Assembly (NCBI RefSeq): GCF_903642285.1
Contig: NZ_CAHJWJ010000020.1
Location: 1-63,059 of the forward strand
DNA: 63,059 nucleotides
Reading direction: 5' to 3'
Source: Sphingomonas bacterium
GTDB lineage: Bacteria; Pseudomonadota; Alphaproteobacteria; Sphingomonadales; Sphingomonadaceae
Shown: positions 9,683-17,062 of the stretch, one piece after another
Position numbering within the stretch: position 1 is the first letter of the stretch
Layout: each line of letters starts with the position of its first letter
Translations under genes and position numbers: made by a program
Notes under the pieces: generated by a model
What the model was told of the DNA's origin: nothing
Database searches by the model: none
Seen by the model: only the letters and a program-made list of their open reading frames with translations

Positions 9683-10039
9683 CTACCGCCCTCGCACCAC
9701 CTCGCAACCGATCCGCGCGTCGGGATAGACATCGGTCTTCACCGTCCGCACCGTAACGCTCCGCACCCGGGCGTCGTCGAGGCACAATGCCGCGATCGTC
9801 TCGCACATCGTCTCCTGCAGCGCGAAGCGGCGGTCTCGGGCCAAGGTCAGGACGCCGGCGCGGACGAAGTCGTAATCGAGCACCTGGTCGATCGAGTCTT
9901 CACCTAATGGCGCGGAATAATCGATCGTCATGCGAACCGATATGGTGACACGCTGCGGCTCGACCTCATGCGGGTGGATGCCGAGGCGGATCATGACGGT
10001 CAGGTCGTCGAGGATGGTGGTGAACTCAGCCACGGGCAC
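9683..10039 (-). CDS. folB: Dihydroneopterin aldolase-type protein
   Basis: FolB cleaves dihydroneopterin to hydroxymethyl-dihydropterin in folate synthesis, or an epimerase variant acts on dihydroneopterin triphosphate. The 118-residue product has the tunnelling-fold features LDDLTVMIRLGIHPHEVEPQ, LDYDFVRAGVL and QETMCETIAA. It starts with GTG at 10039 or, two codons later, GTG at 10033. Both overlap the end of the upstream SDR gene, so the two are translationally coupled. The neighbours (SDR and folE) support a pterin pathway role. Confidence 0.85.
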   Translation of the reverse strand: MPVAEFTTILDDLTVMIRLGIHPHEVEPQRVTISVRMTIDYSAPLGEDSIDQVLDYDFVRAGVLTLARDRRFALQETMCETIAALCLDDARVRSVTVRTVKTDVYPDARIGCEVVRGR

Positions 10040-10775
10040 GCTCGAACATCACGTCGCGGTCGCGCCGCAGGAAGCGCTGGCCGCAATCGACATACAGCGT
10101 CTGGCCATGCACTCCATGCGCCGTCATCAAAAACGACACCGCAGCGGCGATGTCGCCGGGGTCGACCGGGCGATGAAGCAAGTTCTCGCTCGCCACCGCC
10201 CGGAATTCGCCCTCGGTCTGGTCGCCGCTCGGCAAGGACAGCCCGGGGGCGACCGCGTTGACCGCGATGCGGGGGCCGATCGCCTGAGCCAGCATCGTCG
10301 TCGCGCCCGCCAGCGCGATCTTGCCCGCGGTGTAGGAAAAGAAATCGGGATTCAGGTTCGACACTTTCTGATCGAGAATGTTGACCACCGCGCCGTCGGC
10401 GATGTCGTCCTGTCGTGCCATTGCGGACGCCAGCAACACCGGGGACGAATGCCCGATCGCATATAAGCGCGCCAGCAAGCCGGGATCGAGCACCGGCGGC
10501 GTGTCGTATGCGAACGTGGAGGCACAATTGACCAGACCGTCGATCGCCCCGCCCGCCGCCGCACGCGATCGAGCGAACAGATCGTCGATCGCGCCGGTAT
10601 CGGCCAGGTCGCCCTGCACGACCCCAACCGCGCCGATATCGTCGGCCAAGGTCCGCGCCGCTTTGCACGACGAACCATAATGAATCACGACATTGTGCCC
10701 GTCGCCAGCCAGCCGCCGCGTTAGGATCGCCCCCAGGCGCTTGGCTCCGCCGGTTACCAATATGGTTCGCGCCAT
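10026..10775 (-). CDS. SDR oxidoreductase, pteridine-reductase-like
   Basis: A 249-residue short-chain dehydrogenase. The nucleotide-binding motif is TGGAKRLG near residue 8, the variant with arginine seen in pteridine reductases and FolM. NCAST replaces the usual NNA(G/S), NILDQK precedes the catalytic SYTAGK (tyrosine and lysine of YxxxK). It lies between folE and folB with overlapping or five-base spacing, so reduction of dihydropterins or dihydrofolate (FolM/PTR1-like activity) is the likely role. The exact substrate is inferred from context. Confidence 0.82.
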   Translation of the reverse strand: MARTILVTGGAKRLGAILTRRLAGDGHNVVIHYGSSCKAARTLADDIGAVGVVQGDLADTGAIDDLFARSRAAAGGAIDGLVNCASTFAYDTPPVLDPGLLARLYAIGHSSPVLLASAMARQDDIADGAVVNILDQKVSNLNPDFFSYTAGKIALAGATTMLAQAIGPRIAVNAVAPGLSLPSGDQTEGEFRAVASENLLHRPVDPGDIAAAVSFLMTAHGVHGQTLYVDCGQRFLRRDRDVMFERARG

Positions 10776-10780
10776 GCTGG

Positions 10781-11404
10781 TTACGATCCCCGCATCAACG
10801 CCAGCACTTCCTTGCGGCTGCGTTCGTCCTCGCGAAAGACGCCCATCATCCGGCTCGTCACCATCGATACGCCAGGCGTTCGCACCCCGCGCGCGGCCAT
10901 GCAGGCATGGCTCGCCTCAATGACGACGGCGACGCCATGGGGTTTGAGATTTTCCCAGATGCAATCGGCCACCTCCGCGGTCAGCCGCTCTTGGACCTGC
11001 AGCCGACGCGCGAACGCGTGGAGCACGCGTGCCAGTTTCGAGATCCCGACGACATGGTCGCGCGGCAGATAGGCGATATGCGCCTTCCCGATGATCGGTG
11101 CCATATGGTGTTCGCAGTGCGACTGGAACGGGATATCGCGCAGCAGCACCAGCTCATCATAGCCGCCGACCTCTTCGAACACACGCGCCAGATGGTGCTC
11201 GGGGTGATCGCCATAGCCCGAACAATATTCCCGCCAGGCCTTGGCCACGCGGCGCGGGGTGTCGATCAGCCCTTCGCGATCGGGATCGTCGCCTGCCCAG
11301 CGGATCAGCGTCTTTATCGCATCGGTTACCTCCGCCGGGACCGCGATGGCATTCGCCGGCCCGGGTGAGCCAGCTCCATCGGGCGAAACGTCGTTCGCGT
11401 TCAT
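10781..11404 (-). CDS. folE: GTP cyclohydrolase I
   Basis: Converts GTP to dihydroneopterin triphosphate, the entry step of folate and pterin synthesis. The 207-residue protein has the zinc-site and active-site motif SHCEHHMAPIIGKAHIAYLP near residue 105, the second zinc cysteine in EASHACMAARGV, and the preceding LIRWAGDDPDREGLIDTPRRVAKAW. It is the first gene of the leftward folE-SDR-folB operon. Confidence 0.96.
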   Translation of the reverse strand: MNANDVSPDGAGSPGPANAIAVPAEVTDAIKTLIRWAGDDPDREGLIDTPRRVAKAWREYCSGYGDHPEHHLARVFEEVGGYDELVLLRDIPFQSHCEHHMAPIIGKAHIAYLPRDHVVGISKLARVLHAFARRLQVQERLTAEVADCIWENLKPHGVAVVIEASHACMAARGVRTPGVSMVTSRMMGVFREDERSRKEVLALMRGS

Positions 11405-11615
11405 CGCGCGGACCTGCGCGCAAGACCGCCATGGTTACCGCCGTCCACCAATCCATAAGTTCTAATCTGCAACTGTCTCATTCCGGCAACTCCATGCCTG
11501 GCCCGCAGAACTCAGCCGAAAAAACGATTGACGATCCGGTCATCACGGCGCAGCTCTCCATACTCGAATGACGAAATCCGACGATCCGGCACAAAGCGGA
11601 CGCGGAGCAGAGGGG

Positions 11616-12107
11616 ATGCTAGCATTAAGACGTCCGAACTGCTCGCCGCAACTGCGTTCATGCTGCTCGGGGTTACACCCGCCATGGTACAGAATCTGGA
11701 AAAGCAGCAGATCGTCAATCCGCTGGCGCTGCAGCAATCGCTGCCCAACATCACCTTCACGAAAACGAATTTCACGACCTCCAGCTTCACGATCCGCGGC
11801 ATCGGCGATCTGTGCACCGGTACGACCTGCGATACCGCGACCGGGATCGCGGTCAACGACATGCCGCTTTGACGCCAGCATCTTCAACCAGAATATCGAC
11901 CGCATTCAAGGGTATGAGGTCATCAACGCGCAGGTTCATCTGAATGCGCGCGACGATTGCTTCTATGTCCGCGGCTTCGTCCAGAACCTTACGAACAACA
12001 ACGCGGTCACCGGGCAATATGTGACCGACCAGTCTTCGGGACTGTTCACCAACATCTTCACGCTGGAACCGCGGCGCTACGGCGTAGCGGTAGGGTTCAA
12101 GTTCTGA
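11616..12107 (+). pseudogene. Remnant of a TonB-dependent outer-membrane receptor
   Basis: One frame encodes a signal-like segment and part of a plug domain (LEKQQIVNPLALQQSLPNI, then a TSSFTIRGIGD motif and a VNDMPL ending at TGA 11870-11872). A single-base shift later the next frame continues as expected for a plug (FDASIFNQNIDRI). It then jumps directly to the last strands of a beta barrel, ending in RRYGVAVGFKF with the C-terminal phenylalanine. Thus there is at least one frameshift and a deletion of almost the whole barrel. It cannot make a functional transporter. Confidence 0.8.
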
Positions 12108-12265
12108 CCAGCACCTTGCCGCGTGCCGGGCGAGACCCCCGCACGGCACGCGGCAAGGCGATACAGAGAGTGACATCCGCGAAAAGGCGGCGCAAAAGAC
12201 GGGCACGTCGGTAAGGCGTGAGTCCAGAGAGGCCGGGTCCGCCGGCGACAACAGGAAGGAATGCG

Positions 12266-12526
12266 ATGGCTACCACTACGAAGACGGGTGGCATTCACGC
12301 CCCGGTCCAGCCCTCCCCCGAGCTTGGCGCGATCGTCGGCAACGAAAAGCTGCCGCGCAGCCAGGTGATCAGCAAGGTGTGGGACTATATTAAGGCGCAC
12401 AAGCTGCAGAATCCCGAGAACAAGCGCGAAATTCTCGCCGACGAGAAGCTGAAGAAGGTTTTCGGTCGCGACAAATGCACGATGTTCGAGATGAACAAGT
12501 ATATCTCGCAGCACGTAAAGGCCTGA
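12266..12526 (+). CDS. SWIB/MDM2-domain protein
   Basis: An 86-residue protein consisting of one SWIB domain: LGAIVGNEKLPRSQVISKVW, then YIKAHKLQNPENKREI, then DEKLKKVFGRDKCTMFEM. The ATG at 12266 follows AGGAAGGAATGCG. SWIB proteins bind chromatin or DNA-associated factors. In bacteria they occur in Chlamydia and in many alphaproteobacteria, with no established function. It is the host gene flanking the prophage's left attachment site. Confidence 0.9.
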   Translation: MATTTKTGGIHAPVQPSPELGAIVGNEKLPRSQVISKVWDYIKAHKLQNPENKREILADEKLKKVFGRDKCTMFEMNKYISQHVKA

Positions 12527-12533
12527 CCGGCCG

Positions 12534-12561
12534 GCGGGGGCAGCGCACGCCGCGCCCCCGC
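12534..12561 (+). terminator. GC-rich hairpin after the SWIB gene
   Basis: GCGGGGGC (12534-12541) pairs with GCCCCCGC (12554-12561) across a 12-base loop, eight bases after the SWIB stop. No U-tract follows; it is a candidate terminator in the gap between the SWIB gene and the convergent tRNA. Confidence 0.45.
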
Positions 12562-12606
12562 TCCATCTCGTCACCCATTGTTGCCAAGCGACGCCTGCGG
12601 CGAAAC

Positions 12607-12683
12607 TGGTGTCCCCGAGTGGATTCGAACCACCGGCCTGCGGTTTAGGAAACCGTCGCTCTATCCGGCTGAGCTACGGGGAC
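12607..12683 (-). tRNA. tRNA-Arg (anticodon CCU), CCA encoded
   Basis: The minus strand folds as a complete tRNA. The acceptor stem is GTCCCCG/CGGGGAC with discriminator A and an encoded CCA at 12607-12609, the D-arm is GCTC/GAGC, the anticodon loop is TTCCTAA, and the T-arm has GGTGG TTCGAAT CCACT. The first anticodon-stem pair is an A-C mismatch. The 5-prime half (12645-12683) is duplicated at the far end of the prophage, so this copy is a hybrid: host 3-prime half plus phage-supplied 5-prime half. Confidence 0.95.
12645..12683. repeat. attL core (39-bp direct repeat)
   Basis: This stretch is identical to 52719-52757. It spans from the anticodon loop to the 5-prime end of tRNA-Arg(CCU). 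The identity stops one base inside the anticodon-loop edge on one side and at the tRNA 5-prime end on the other, so strand exchange must lie within these 39 bases, probably in the anticodon arm. Confidence 0.93.
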
Positions 12684-12995
12684 ATCGGCAGAAACCCTAG
12701 GTTTCTGCGGGTTACAGGTCAACGCGAAACGCGCGAAACGCGCAGCGTGACACGGTTCGAGTTGGCACAACTGTTGGCACAGTCTGTTCGCCCCTCGTTC
12801 TCTCTATTTGCCGCCTCTCATCCCCCGAATCGGCCGATCCAAGTGTTCGGCGTTGAAGGCACGCGTGGGCCGCCGGGCACCGGGGCCTGATCGCGGCTCG
12901 ATCCTGCGCGCCTGGCGCGCATCTCATTTGCACCTAGCGCACGGCTACCAACGTCGGTTCAGCCGGCGCTTTCGTGCGTCCCATCGACTTCCGCC
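12684..12995. promoter_or_regulatory. attL-proximal phage DNA with tRNA promoter and candidate arm sites
   Basis: There is no gene here. Reading leftward toward the tRNA, TTGACC (12717-12722 on the minus strand), a 17-base spacer and TAGGGT (12694-12699) form a promoter for tRNA-Arg. A perfect 9-3-9 palindrome, 12688-12708 (GCAGAAACC/GGTTTCTGC), covers that -10 element. Further in are two GCGAAACGC copies near 12724-12740 and two GTTGGCACA copies at 12761-12769 and 12773-12781. TGGCACAA also occurs at 52613-52620 near attR, so these may be integrase arm sites. Confidence 0.55.
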
Positions 12996-13763
12996 ATGGG
13001 GGCCGGAACGATGTCTGCAGACACCGTCACATCTCAACGCCGTGGCCGCAGCCGCGTGCGCGCCAATACGTATGACATAGACAGTCCGAAGGCACAGGGT
13101 GCCGGCTCACTGGGCGACGGCACGCTCGAATCTTCCCAGAGGGAGATAGCCGCGCTGCTAGAGCTTGCCGAGCAGGTGCAGAAGACCACCGCTAACGCAG
13201 TCCGCTACAGCCAAGGCCTCATCACCCGCGCCGGCCTCGCCTTTCTCCGAACGATCTTCGATTCCAAGAAAGGCTTCGATCACTACACGGGAACGAACGA
13301 TCTGGCCGCCAGCCAGATCGCCGAGAGCAGCGGGGCGTGTGAACGCCAGTGGCATCGGCTCAAGGCGGGACTTGCGGAGCTCGGCCTGATCTCGTTCGTA
13401 CATCGCTCGGTGCCCTCGGGCCTGCCCGGCCGACCGGGCGTCGATGCGCACATCCAGATATCCGATATCTACTGGTTCTCGCGAGAGGAGCTGGTCCCGT
13501 GGCTCCGCAAACAATTCGACGAAATCGTGGCACGCATGGAGAGCAAGGCGGCTGCCCGCGCCGCAAAGGAGCAGCTGCCTCTGAAGCGAACGCCGCTTGT
13601 GAAGCGCACTCGGCCGCCACGGCGGTCGCCCTCGATCCTTAATCCGGTCGGCTGGGCGATCGCACTTGCGCGCTTGGCCGCGCCGCCGCCCAGTTACGCC
13701 GACGAAGAGGCGCGATCGCTCGCGTTCGCCACCCAATTGGCGCTGAACGCAGCACCGGGGTGA
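12996..13763 (+). CDS. Replication-initiator-like winged-helix protein (hypothetical)
   Basis: A 255-residue basic protein. The middle (about residues 60-165) looks like a winged helix: LITRAGLAFLRTIFDSKKGF, then TNDLAASQIAESSGACERQW, HRLKAGLAELGLISFVHR. The flanks are arginine-rich. Such a layout resembles lambda O-like or plasmid initiator N-terminal domains, but no specific family is recognised. The start could be 12996 or ATG 13011 (MSADTVTSQ). It is the first gene inside attL, rightward, and next to a P4-type integrase, so it may belong to an older integrative element or satellite. Confidence 0.5.
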   Translation: MGAGTMSADTVTSQRRGRSRVRANTYDIDSPKAQGAGSLGDGTLESSQREIAALLELAEQVQKTTANAVRYSQGLITRAGLAFLRTIFDSKKGFDHYTGTNDLAASQIAESSGACERQWHRLKAGLAELGLISFVHRSVPSGLPGRPGVDAHIQISDIYWFSREELVPWLRKQFDEIVARMESKAAARAAKEQLPLKRTPLVKRTRPPRRSPSILNPVGWAIALARLAAPPPSYADEEARSLAFATQLALNAAPG

Positions 13764-13983
13764 CATCTTGGCGGAGCCCGCTGGCTCTACAGGTTAAAGA
13801 ATAAAAGGAGTCGCTTCGCGACGCGCAAATTTGATTATCCCCCGGCCGAAACCGCACGACACACCCACCCGATAGCCAAGACCCGGCTGTCGGAACGTGG
13901 CGGCTTGCGCCGCCCCGGGCCGCCGACGGGGGAGAGCACGAACCGTGCCACGCTTCTTCGGGCGGCACGCCAGCGGCGACCTT

Positions 13984-15216
13984 TCAGAGATCGATCGCGG
14001 CGGGGTCGATCGTATCCGCCCATTCCTGGAACAGCGTGCGGAGCTGCAGCAGCTGCTGGCTCCGATCGTAGGCTGCAGCGACCTTGTCCTTCGGTGCGTG
14101 CGCCAGCGCCCTCTCGATCAGCAGTCGATCGAACTTCCCCGCCTCGTTCATCAACGTCGAGAATGTTGCCCGCCAGCCGTGAGGGACGTGGCGCCCGGCG
14201 AAACTCGTCCGCTTGTAGAGCTCGCCGATCGCCGCCTCGCCGATCGCCGCGCCACCGGGCCCGGCGAAGATCAGCGCATCCGGAGATCGGGTATCATACC
14301 CATTCTCGCCCGCGGCCCGGAGAACCGCCACTGCCTGGCGCGCCAGCGGAACGACATGGTCGTTCTTGGGATCGCGCTTCTTCGCCGCCGCGAGTTTCAT
14401 GCGCGCCGCTGGCACGCGCCAGATCGGCACGGCACCGTCGAGGTCTTCGATCTCCGCCCAGGTCGCGCCGCGCACGCCGGCGAGGCGGACCGACGTGAGC
14501 GCGAGATACCGAGACGCCAGCTTGATCATCGGCGCGGCGTCGAGCAGCTCGGCCGCCGCCAGGAGCCCGCGCGCATCGTCGACCTCGAGGAGCGCCGCGT
14601 GGTTGCGCTTGGGCGGCGGCGGCACCAGGGCGCGGCCGACGATCGCCGCGGGGTCGCTATCGACAAGTCCCTCGGACATCGCGAACGCGAAGATCCCCGA
14701 AATCCGCTGGCGGACCCGGCGAGCAGTCTCAAGCCGACCCCTCCCCTCGACTGAACGCAGGGCGGTCAGCACCACCGGCGCGGTGATCGCGCGGATCGGC
14801 ATCGCGCCGATCGCTAAGAAGACATCGCGCTCGAGGCTCGCGAGGACGTCGCCGGCGTGCACCGGCGTCCAGCGCGGAAGCATGTGCGCATGCCAGCGTC
14901 GGCCGATCGCCTCAAGCGTCATGCATTCTGCGCCATGGCCATGCGTATTTGCATCGCCACGATGCATATTCGCACGCGGATCGCCGCCGCGCGCGTGAAC
15001 CTCGCGCGCGGCGTCGCACTGGGCCCGGGCGTCGGCAAGCGAGATCTCGGGCCAGGTGCCGAACGTCAGCAGCTGCTCGCGCCCGTCGACGCGGAAGCGC
15101 CAGCGGAACGAGCGCCGCCCGTTCGGCGCAACAAACAGGTGCAGACCGCGCTCGTCGGCGATCTTGTAGGCGGCCGCGCGCGGCCGCGCGGCCTTAACGG
15201 CGGCGTTTGTGAGCAT
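13984..15216 (-). CDS. P4-type tyrosine integrase (second integrase of the prophage)
   Basis: A 410-residue recombinase starting MLTNAAVKAARPRAAAYK, preceded by GGAGCCCCAC. The N-terminal arm-binding/DUF4102-type domain has DERGLHLFVAPNGRRSFRWR and LTFGTWPEISLADAR. The catalytic residues look complete: Arg in TSVRLAGV, Lys in the MKLAAAKKRDPKNDH region, HGWR, then ALAHAPKDKVAAAYDRS with the tyrosine nucleophile. This family normally integrates islands at tRNA 3-prime ends. It lies 1.3 kb inside attL, without a second att duplication that I can see. Confidence 0.9.
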   Translation of the reverse strand: MLTNAAVKAARPRAAAYKIADERGLHLFVAPNGRRSFRWRFRVDGREQLLTFGTWPEISLADARAQCDAAREVHARGGDPRANMHRGDANTHGHGAECMTLEAIGRRWHAHMLPRWTPVHAGDVLASLERDVFLAIGAMPIRAITAPVVLTALRSVEGRGRLETARRVRQRISGIFAFAMSEGLVDSDPAAIVGRALVPPPPKRNHAALLEVDDARGLLAAAELLDAAPMIKLASRYLALTSVRLAGVRGATWAEIEDLDGAVPIWRVPAARMKLAAAKKRDPKNDHVVPLARQAVAVLRAAGENGYDTRSPDALIFAGPGGAAIGEAAIGELYKRTSFAGRHVPHGWRATFSTLMNEAGKFDRLLIERALAHAPKDKVAAAYDRSQQLLQLRTLFQEWADTIDPAAIDL

Positions 15217-15388
15217 GTGGGGCTCCAGGATCAAAAGGCGATCAAGAAAGGGGAGCGCGGATTTCCGCGGATTTTCGGTCATCCGCGGCGTTCGCGCGAA
15301 TTAGCGATCAAACAAGATTTTCGTCCGGTATCTCTATCTGCTCGCCGCCCGGGCCCGGCCGGCAGAGAATAGCTGGCCCCGCCATCTC

Positions 15389-15407
15389 GGCGGAGAAACC
15401 CTCCGCC
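15389..15407. repeat. Dispersed hairpin repeat, copy 1
   Basis: GGCGGAG AAACC CTCCGCC, followed by CGGGCC. Related copies are at 16201-16219 (same CGGGCC follow-on) and 41583-41601. Copies 1 and 2 bracket the hicAB pair, and copy 3 lies downstream of an antitoxin-like gene. Confidence 0.6.
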
Positions 15408-15492
15408 CGGGCCACGGAAAACCGCCAATCTCCGCGGGTCGGTACCCGCAATGTCCGTGTCCGGTACCCATCTGACCGCTATCAGTCGAGAT

Positions 15493-15509
15493 TGTGTAAT
15501 CGATACACA
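15493..15509 (+). promoter_or_regulatory. hicAB operator 1
   Basis: Perfect inverted repeat TGTGTA-ATCGA-TACACA. Together with the second copy, centred 42 bases downstream (four helical turns), it forms a pair suited to cooperative binding by the ribbon-helix-helix antitoxin HicB. Its position 56 bases before hicA fits autoregulation of the pair. Confidence 0.75.
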
Positions 15510-15534
15510 TAAACGCTTGCGCCCGGGTCTGCAT

Positions 15535-15551
15535 TGTGTAGTGATTACACA
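15535..15551 (+). promoter_or_regulatory. hicAB operator 2
   Basis: Perfect inverted repeat TGTGTA-GTGAT-TACACA, 13 bases upstream of the hicA start and just ahead of its GGGAGACGGTG ribosome site. It has the same half-sites and five-base spacer length as operator 1. Confidence 0.75.
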
Positions 15552-15564
15552 TCGGGAGACGGTG

Positions 15565-15753
15565 ATGCGAAGCGGCGAAATCATCAAGATGCTGGTCAAG
15601 GACGGGTGGACCGAGGTCCGCCAGACCGGCAGCCATAAGCAGTTCCGCCACCCGACGAAGCCCGGCACCGTGACGGTTCCTCATCCCAAGGCGGAGATGG
15701 CGATCGGCACGATAAAGAGCATCGAGAGACAAAGCGGAGTGCGCCTCCGCTGA
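15565..15753 (+). CDS. hicA: HicA family mRNA interferase toxin
   Basis: A 62-residue toxin that cleaves mRNA in complex with ribosomes or free. It shows the HicA double-stranded RNA-binding-like fold: MRSGEIIKMLVKDGWTEVRQ, TGSHKQFRHP with the catalytic histidine, GTVTVPHPKAEMAIGTIKSI. The start at ATG 15565 follows GGGAGAC. It is followed by hicB and preceded by two operators. It is cargo on the prophage, likely stabilising the lysogen. Confidence 0.93.
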   Translation: MRSGEIIKMLVKDGWTEVRQTGSHKQFRHPTKPGTVTVPHPKAEMAIGTIKSIERQSGVRLR

Positions 15754-15808
15754 TGCGATCCTTCGGACACGCGATGCGCGCCCGACAGGCGGAACGAAAG
15801 GAACGAAG

Positions 15809-16195
15809 ATGGCCACCGTCCACTATCCCGCAATCATCGAGCGCGCCGGTCAAGGTTACAGCGTGTTCTTCCCTGACCTCCCCGGCTGCACGTCGGCAGG
15901 GGGAACCATCCAAGACGCTGCGCTGGGCGCGGAAGAGGCCTTGAGCGGGCACTTGGCTGTCTCCGCGGAAGAGGGAGATGCGATCCCCGCGCCGTCCGAC
16001 CTGGACACGATCGAGCACGATCCGGAGGTTGATGAGGTGGCGCGTCTGCTGGTCCGTGGGGAGCGCCCCGGCCGGGCGGTTCGGGTGCAGGTCTCGATCG
16101 ACGAGGGCTTGCTCGCTAGGATCGACAGGATTGCGAAGAACCGATCCGGCTTCCTAGCGGAAGCGGCGCGCGCCAAACTTGCGGCCATGGCCTGA
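15809..16195 (+). CDS. hicB: HicB family antitoxin
   Basis: A 128-residue antitoxin. The N-terminal degenerate RNase H-like domain reads YPAIIERAGQGYSVFFPDLP with GCTSAGGT, and the C-terminal ribbon-helix-helix reads RVQVSIDEGLLARIDRIAKN. It neutralises HicA and should repress the operon through the paired TGTGTA-N5-TACACA sites. A bidirectional terminator follows at 16230-16258. Confidence 0.93.
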   Translation: MATVHYPAIIERAGQGYSVFFPDLPGCTSAGGTIQDAALGAEEALSGHLAVSAEEGDAIPAPSDLDTIEHDPEVDEVARLLVRGERPGRAVRVQVSIDEGLLARIDRIAKNRSGFLAEAARAKLAAMA

Positions 16196-16200
16196 AGTAA

Positions 16201-16219
16201 GGCGGAGGCGCCCTCCGCC
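16201..16219. repeat. Dispersed hairpin repeat, copy 2
   Basis: GGCGGAGG-CGC-CCTCCGCC, an eight-pair stem, directly after the hicB stop and followed by CGGGCC as in copy 1. It probably contributes to termination of hicAB. Confidence 0.6.
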
Positions 16220-16229
16220 CGGGCCGTCG

Positions 16230-16258
16230 GCGAGAACGGGTATGATACCCGTTCTCGC
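16230..16258. terminator. Bidirectional terminator between hicB and the lysis genes
   Basis: A perfect 13-pair palindrome with a TGA loop: the arm runs 16230-16242 (GCGAGAACGGGTA) and its complement 16246-16258. It separates the rightward hicAB from the leftward phage late operon ending at 16287, so it can stop both. It lacks long U-tracts. Confidence 0.65.
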
Positions 16259-16286
16259 ATATTCGGTACCTAAGTCGCGTCGACCC

Positions 16287-16670
16287 TCAGCTGGCGCCGA
16301 GCAGCTTCAGAAGCGCGGCACCGATCGCGACGAGCGGCGTCTTCTTGATCGAGGACAGAACCTCCTCGATGACCAGACCGGCGAAGTTCTCGGCGTCCGT
16401 CACAGCAGCGGAGAAGCCGCCGCGTGCAGCCTCGGAGACGACGACCTGGCCGACCGCGGTCGCTGCGTCGGCCTTCTTTTCGGGACCGGTCTTACCGGTC
16501 GATTCGGCGAGGTCGATCGCGACGCGAGCCGCGGCTCCGATCGGGTTGCCGGCCTGGGCGGCAAGGGTCACCGCCGTGGTGAGGCCCGACGCAGCAGCCG
16601 CGCCGACGTCGTGGCCAAGTTGGGAGAGCGCCGCGACGCGCGCGGTCGTGAGAAGATGCAGTCCGAACAT
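16287..16670 (-). CDS. Hypothetical phage protein, last gene of the late operon
   Basis: A 127-residue protein starting MFGLHLLTTARVAALSQLGH after a strong AAAGGAGAACATC ribosome site. It is alanine-rich and mostly helical with an amphipathic C-terminus (TPLVAIGAALLKLLGAS); no clear membrane span or known domain. It is the final leftward gene after the lysis cassette, a common place for lysis accessory or lysogenic-conversion genes. Function unknown. Confidence 0.6.
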   Translation of the reverse strand: MFGLHLLTTARVAALSQLGHDVGAAAASGLTTAVTLAAQAGNPIGAAARVAIDLAESTGKTGPEKKADAATAVGQVVVSEAARGGFSAAVTDAENFAGLVIEEVLSSIKKTPLVAIGAALLKLLGAS

Positions 16671-16789
16671 GATGTTCTCCTTTGTGAACGAGGGATAGCT
16701 TTCGCGTTCAGCCGACCGCGGTCCGTGCGCTGCTACGAGCGTGCGGATGCGACGACTGATCGGATGGGTGATGCGCTGGTATGCGCGGT

Positions 16790-17062
16790 TCAGGCGGGCG
16801 GCAGCAGCGCAGGCGCGTACAGAGCGCGGACCCAGCGCCAGTGCGCGGCTCGGGCGCGAAACGCCGCCCAACCGGCAGCACCAACCGCGGCCCCGAAGCC
16901 GACGATCTGCTCGGCGATAGGAGCGACGGCGCTGGTCGCGACGTCCTGGTCGACCCAGCCGCGATGCGCGAGGTAGCTGCCGGCGATCGTGATGCCATGA
17001 CGGACGATAGCACCGGCGATCGCGCGCCAAGCGGACGATGCGGGCGAAGGGCTATCGGTCAT
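16790..17062 (-). CDS. Putative phage holin
   Basis: A 90-residue membrane protein starting MTDSPSPASSAWRAIAGAIV. It has two hydrophobic segments (AIAGAIVRHGITIAGSYLAH and APIAEQIVGFGAAVGAAGW) and a basic C-terminus. This layout resembles the Pam3-gp28 family of putative holins. The start overlaps the lysozyme stop (ATGA), consistent with a lysis cassette. Holins form inner-membrane lesions that time host lysis. Confidence 0.72.
   Translation of the reverse strand: MTDSPSPASSAWRAIAGAIVRHGITIAGSYLAHRGWVDQDVATSAVAPIAEQIVGFGAAVGAAGWAAFRARAAHWRWVRALYAPALLPPA

Larger units (their letters stand above)
15217..15564. promoter_or_regulatory. Non-coding interval upstream of hicA
   Basis: This 348-base gap separates the divergent integrase and hicA. 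It holds the hairpin GGCGGAG-AAACC-CTCCGCC at 15389-15407 and two hicA operators (entered separately). The region 15425-15475 has short CGGGTCGGTACCCG and CCGGTACCC motifs. No ORF with coding character is seen. Confidence 0.5.

Noticed and set aside
13984..15216. P4-type integrase as the enzyme that inserted this prophage
   Set aside because: The 358-residue integrase ends 56 bases from attR and pairs with an excisionase; the P4-type gene is 1.3 kb inside attL with no matching repeat seen.
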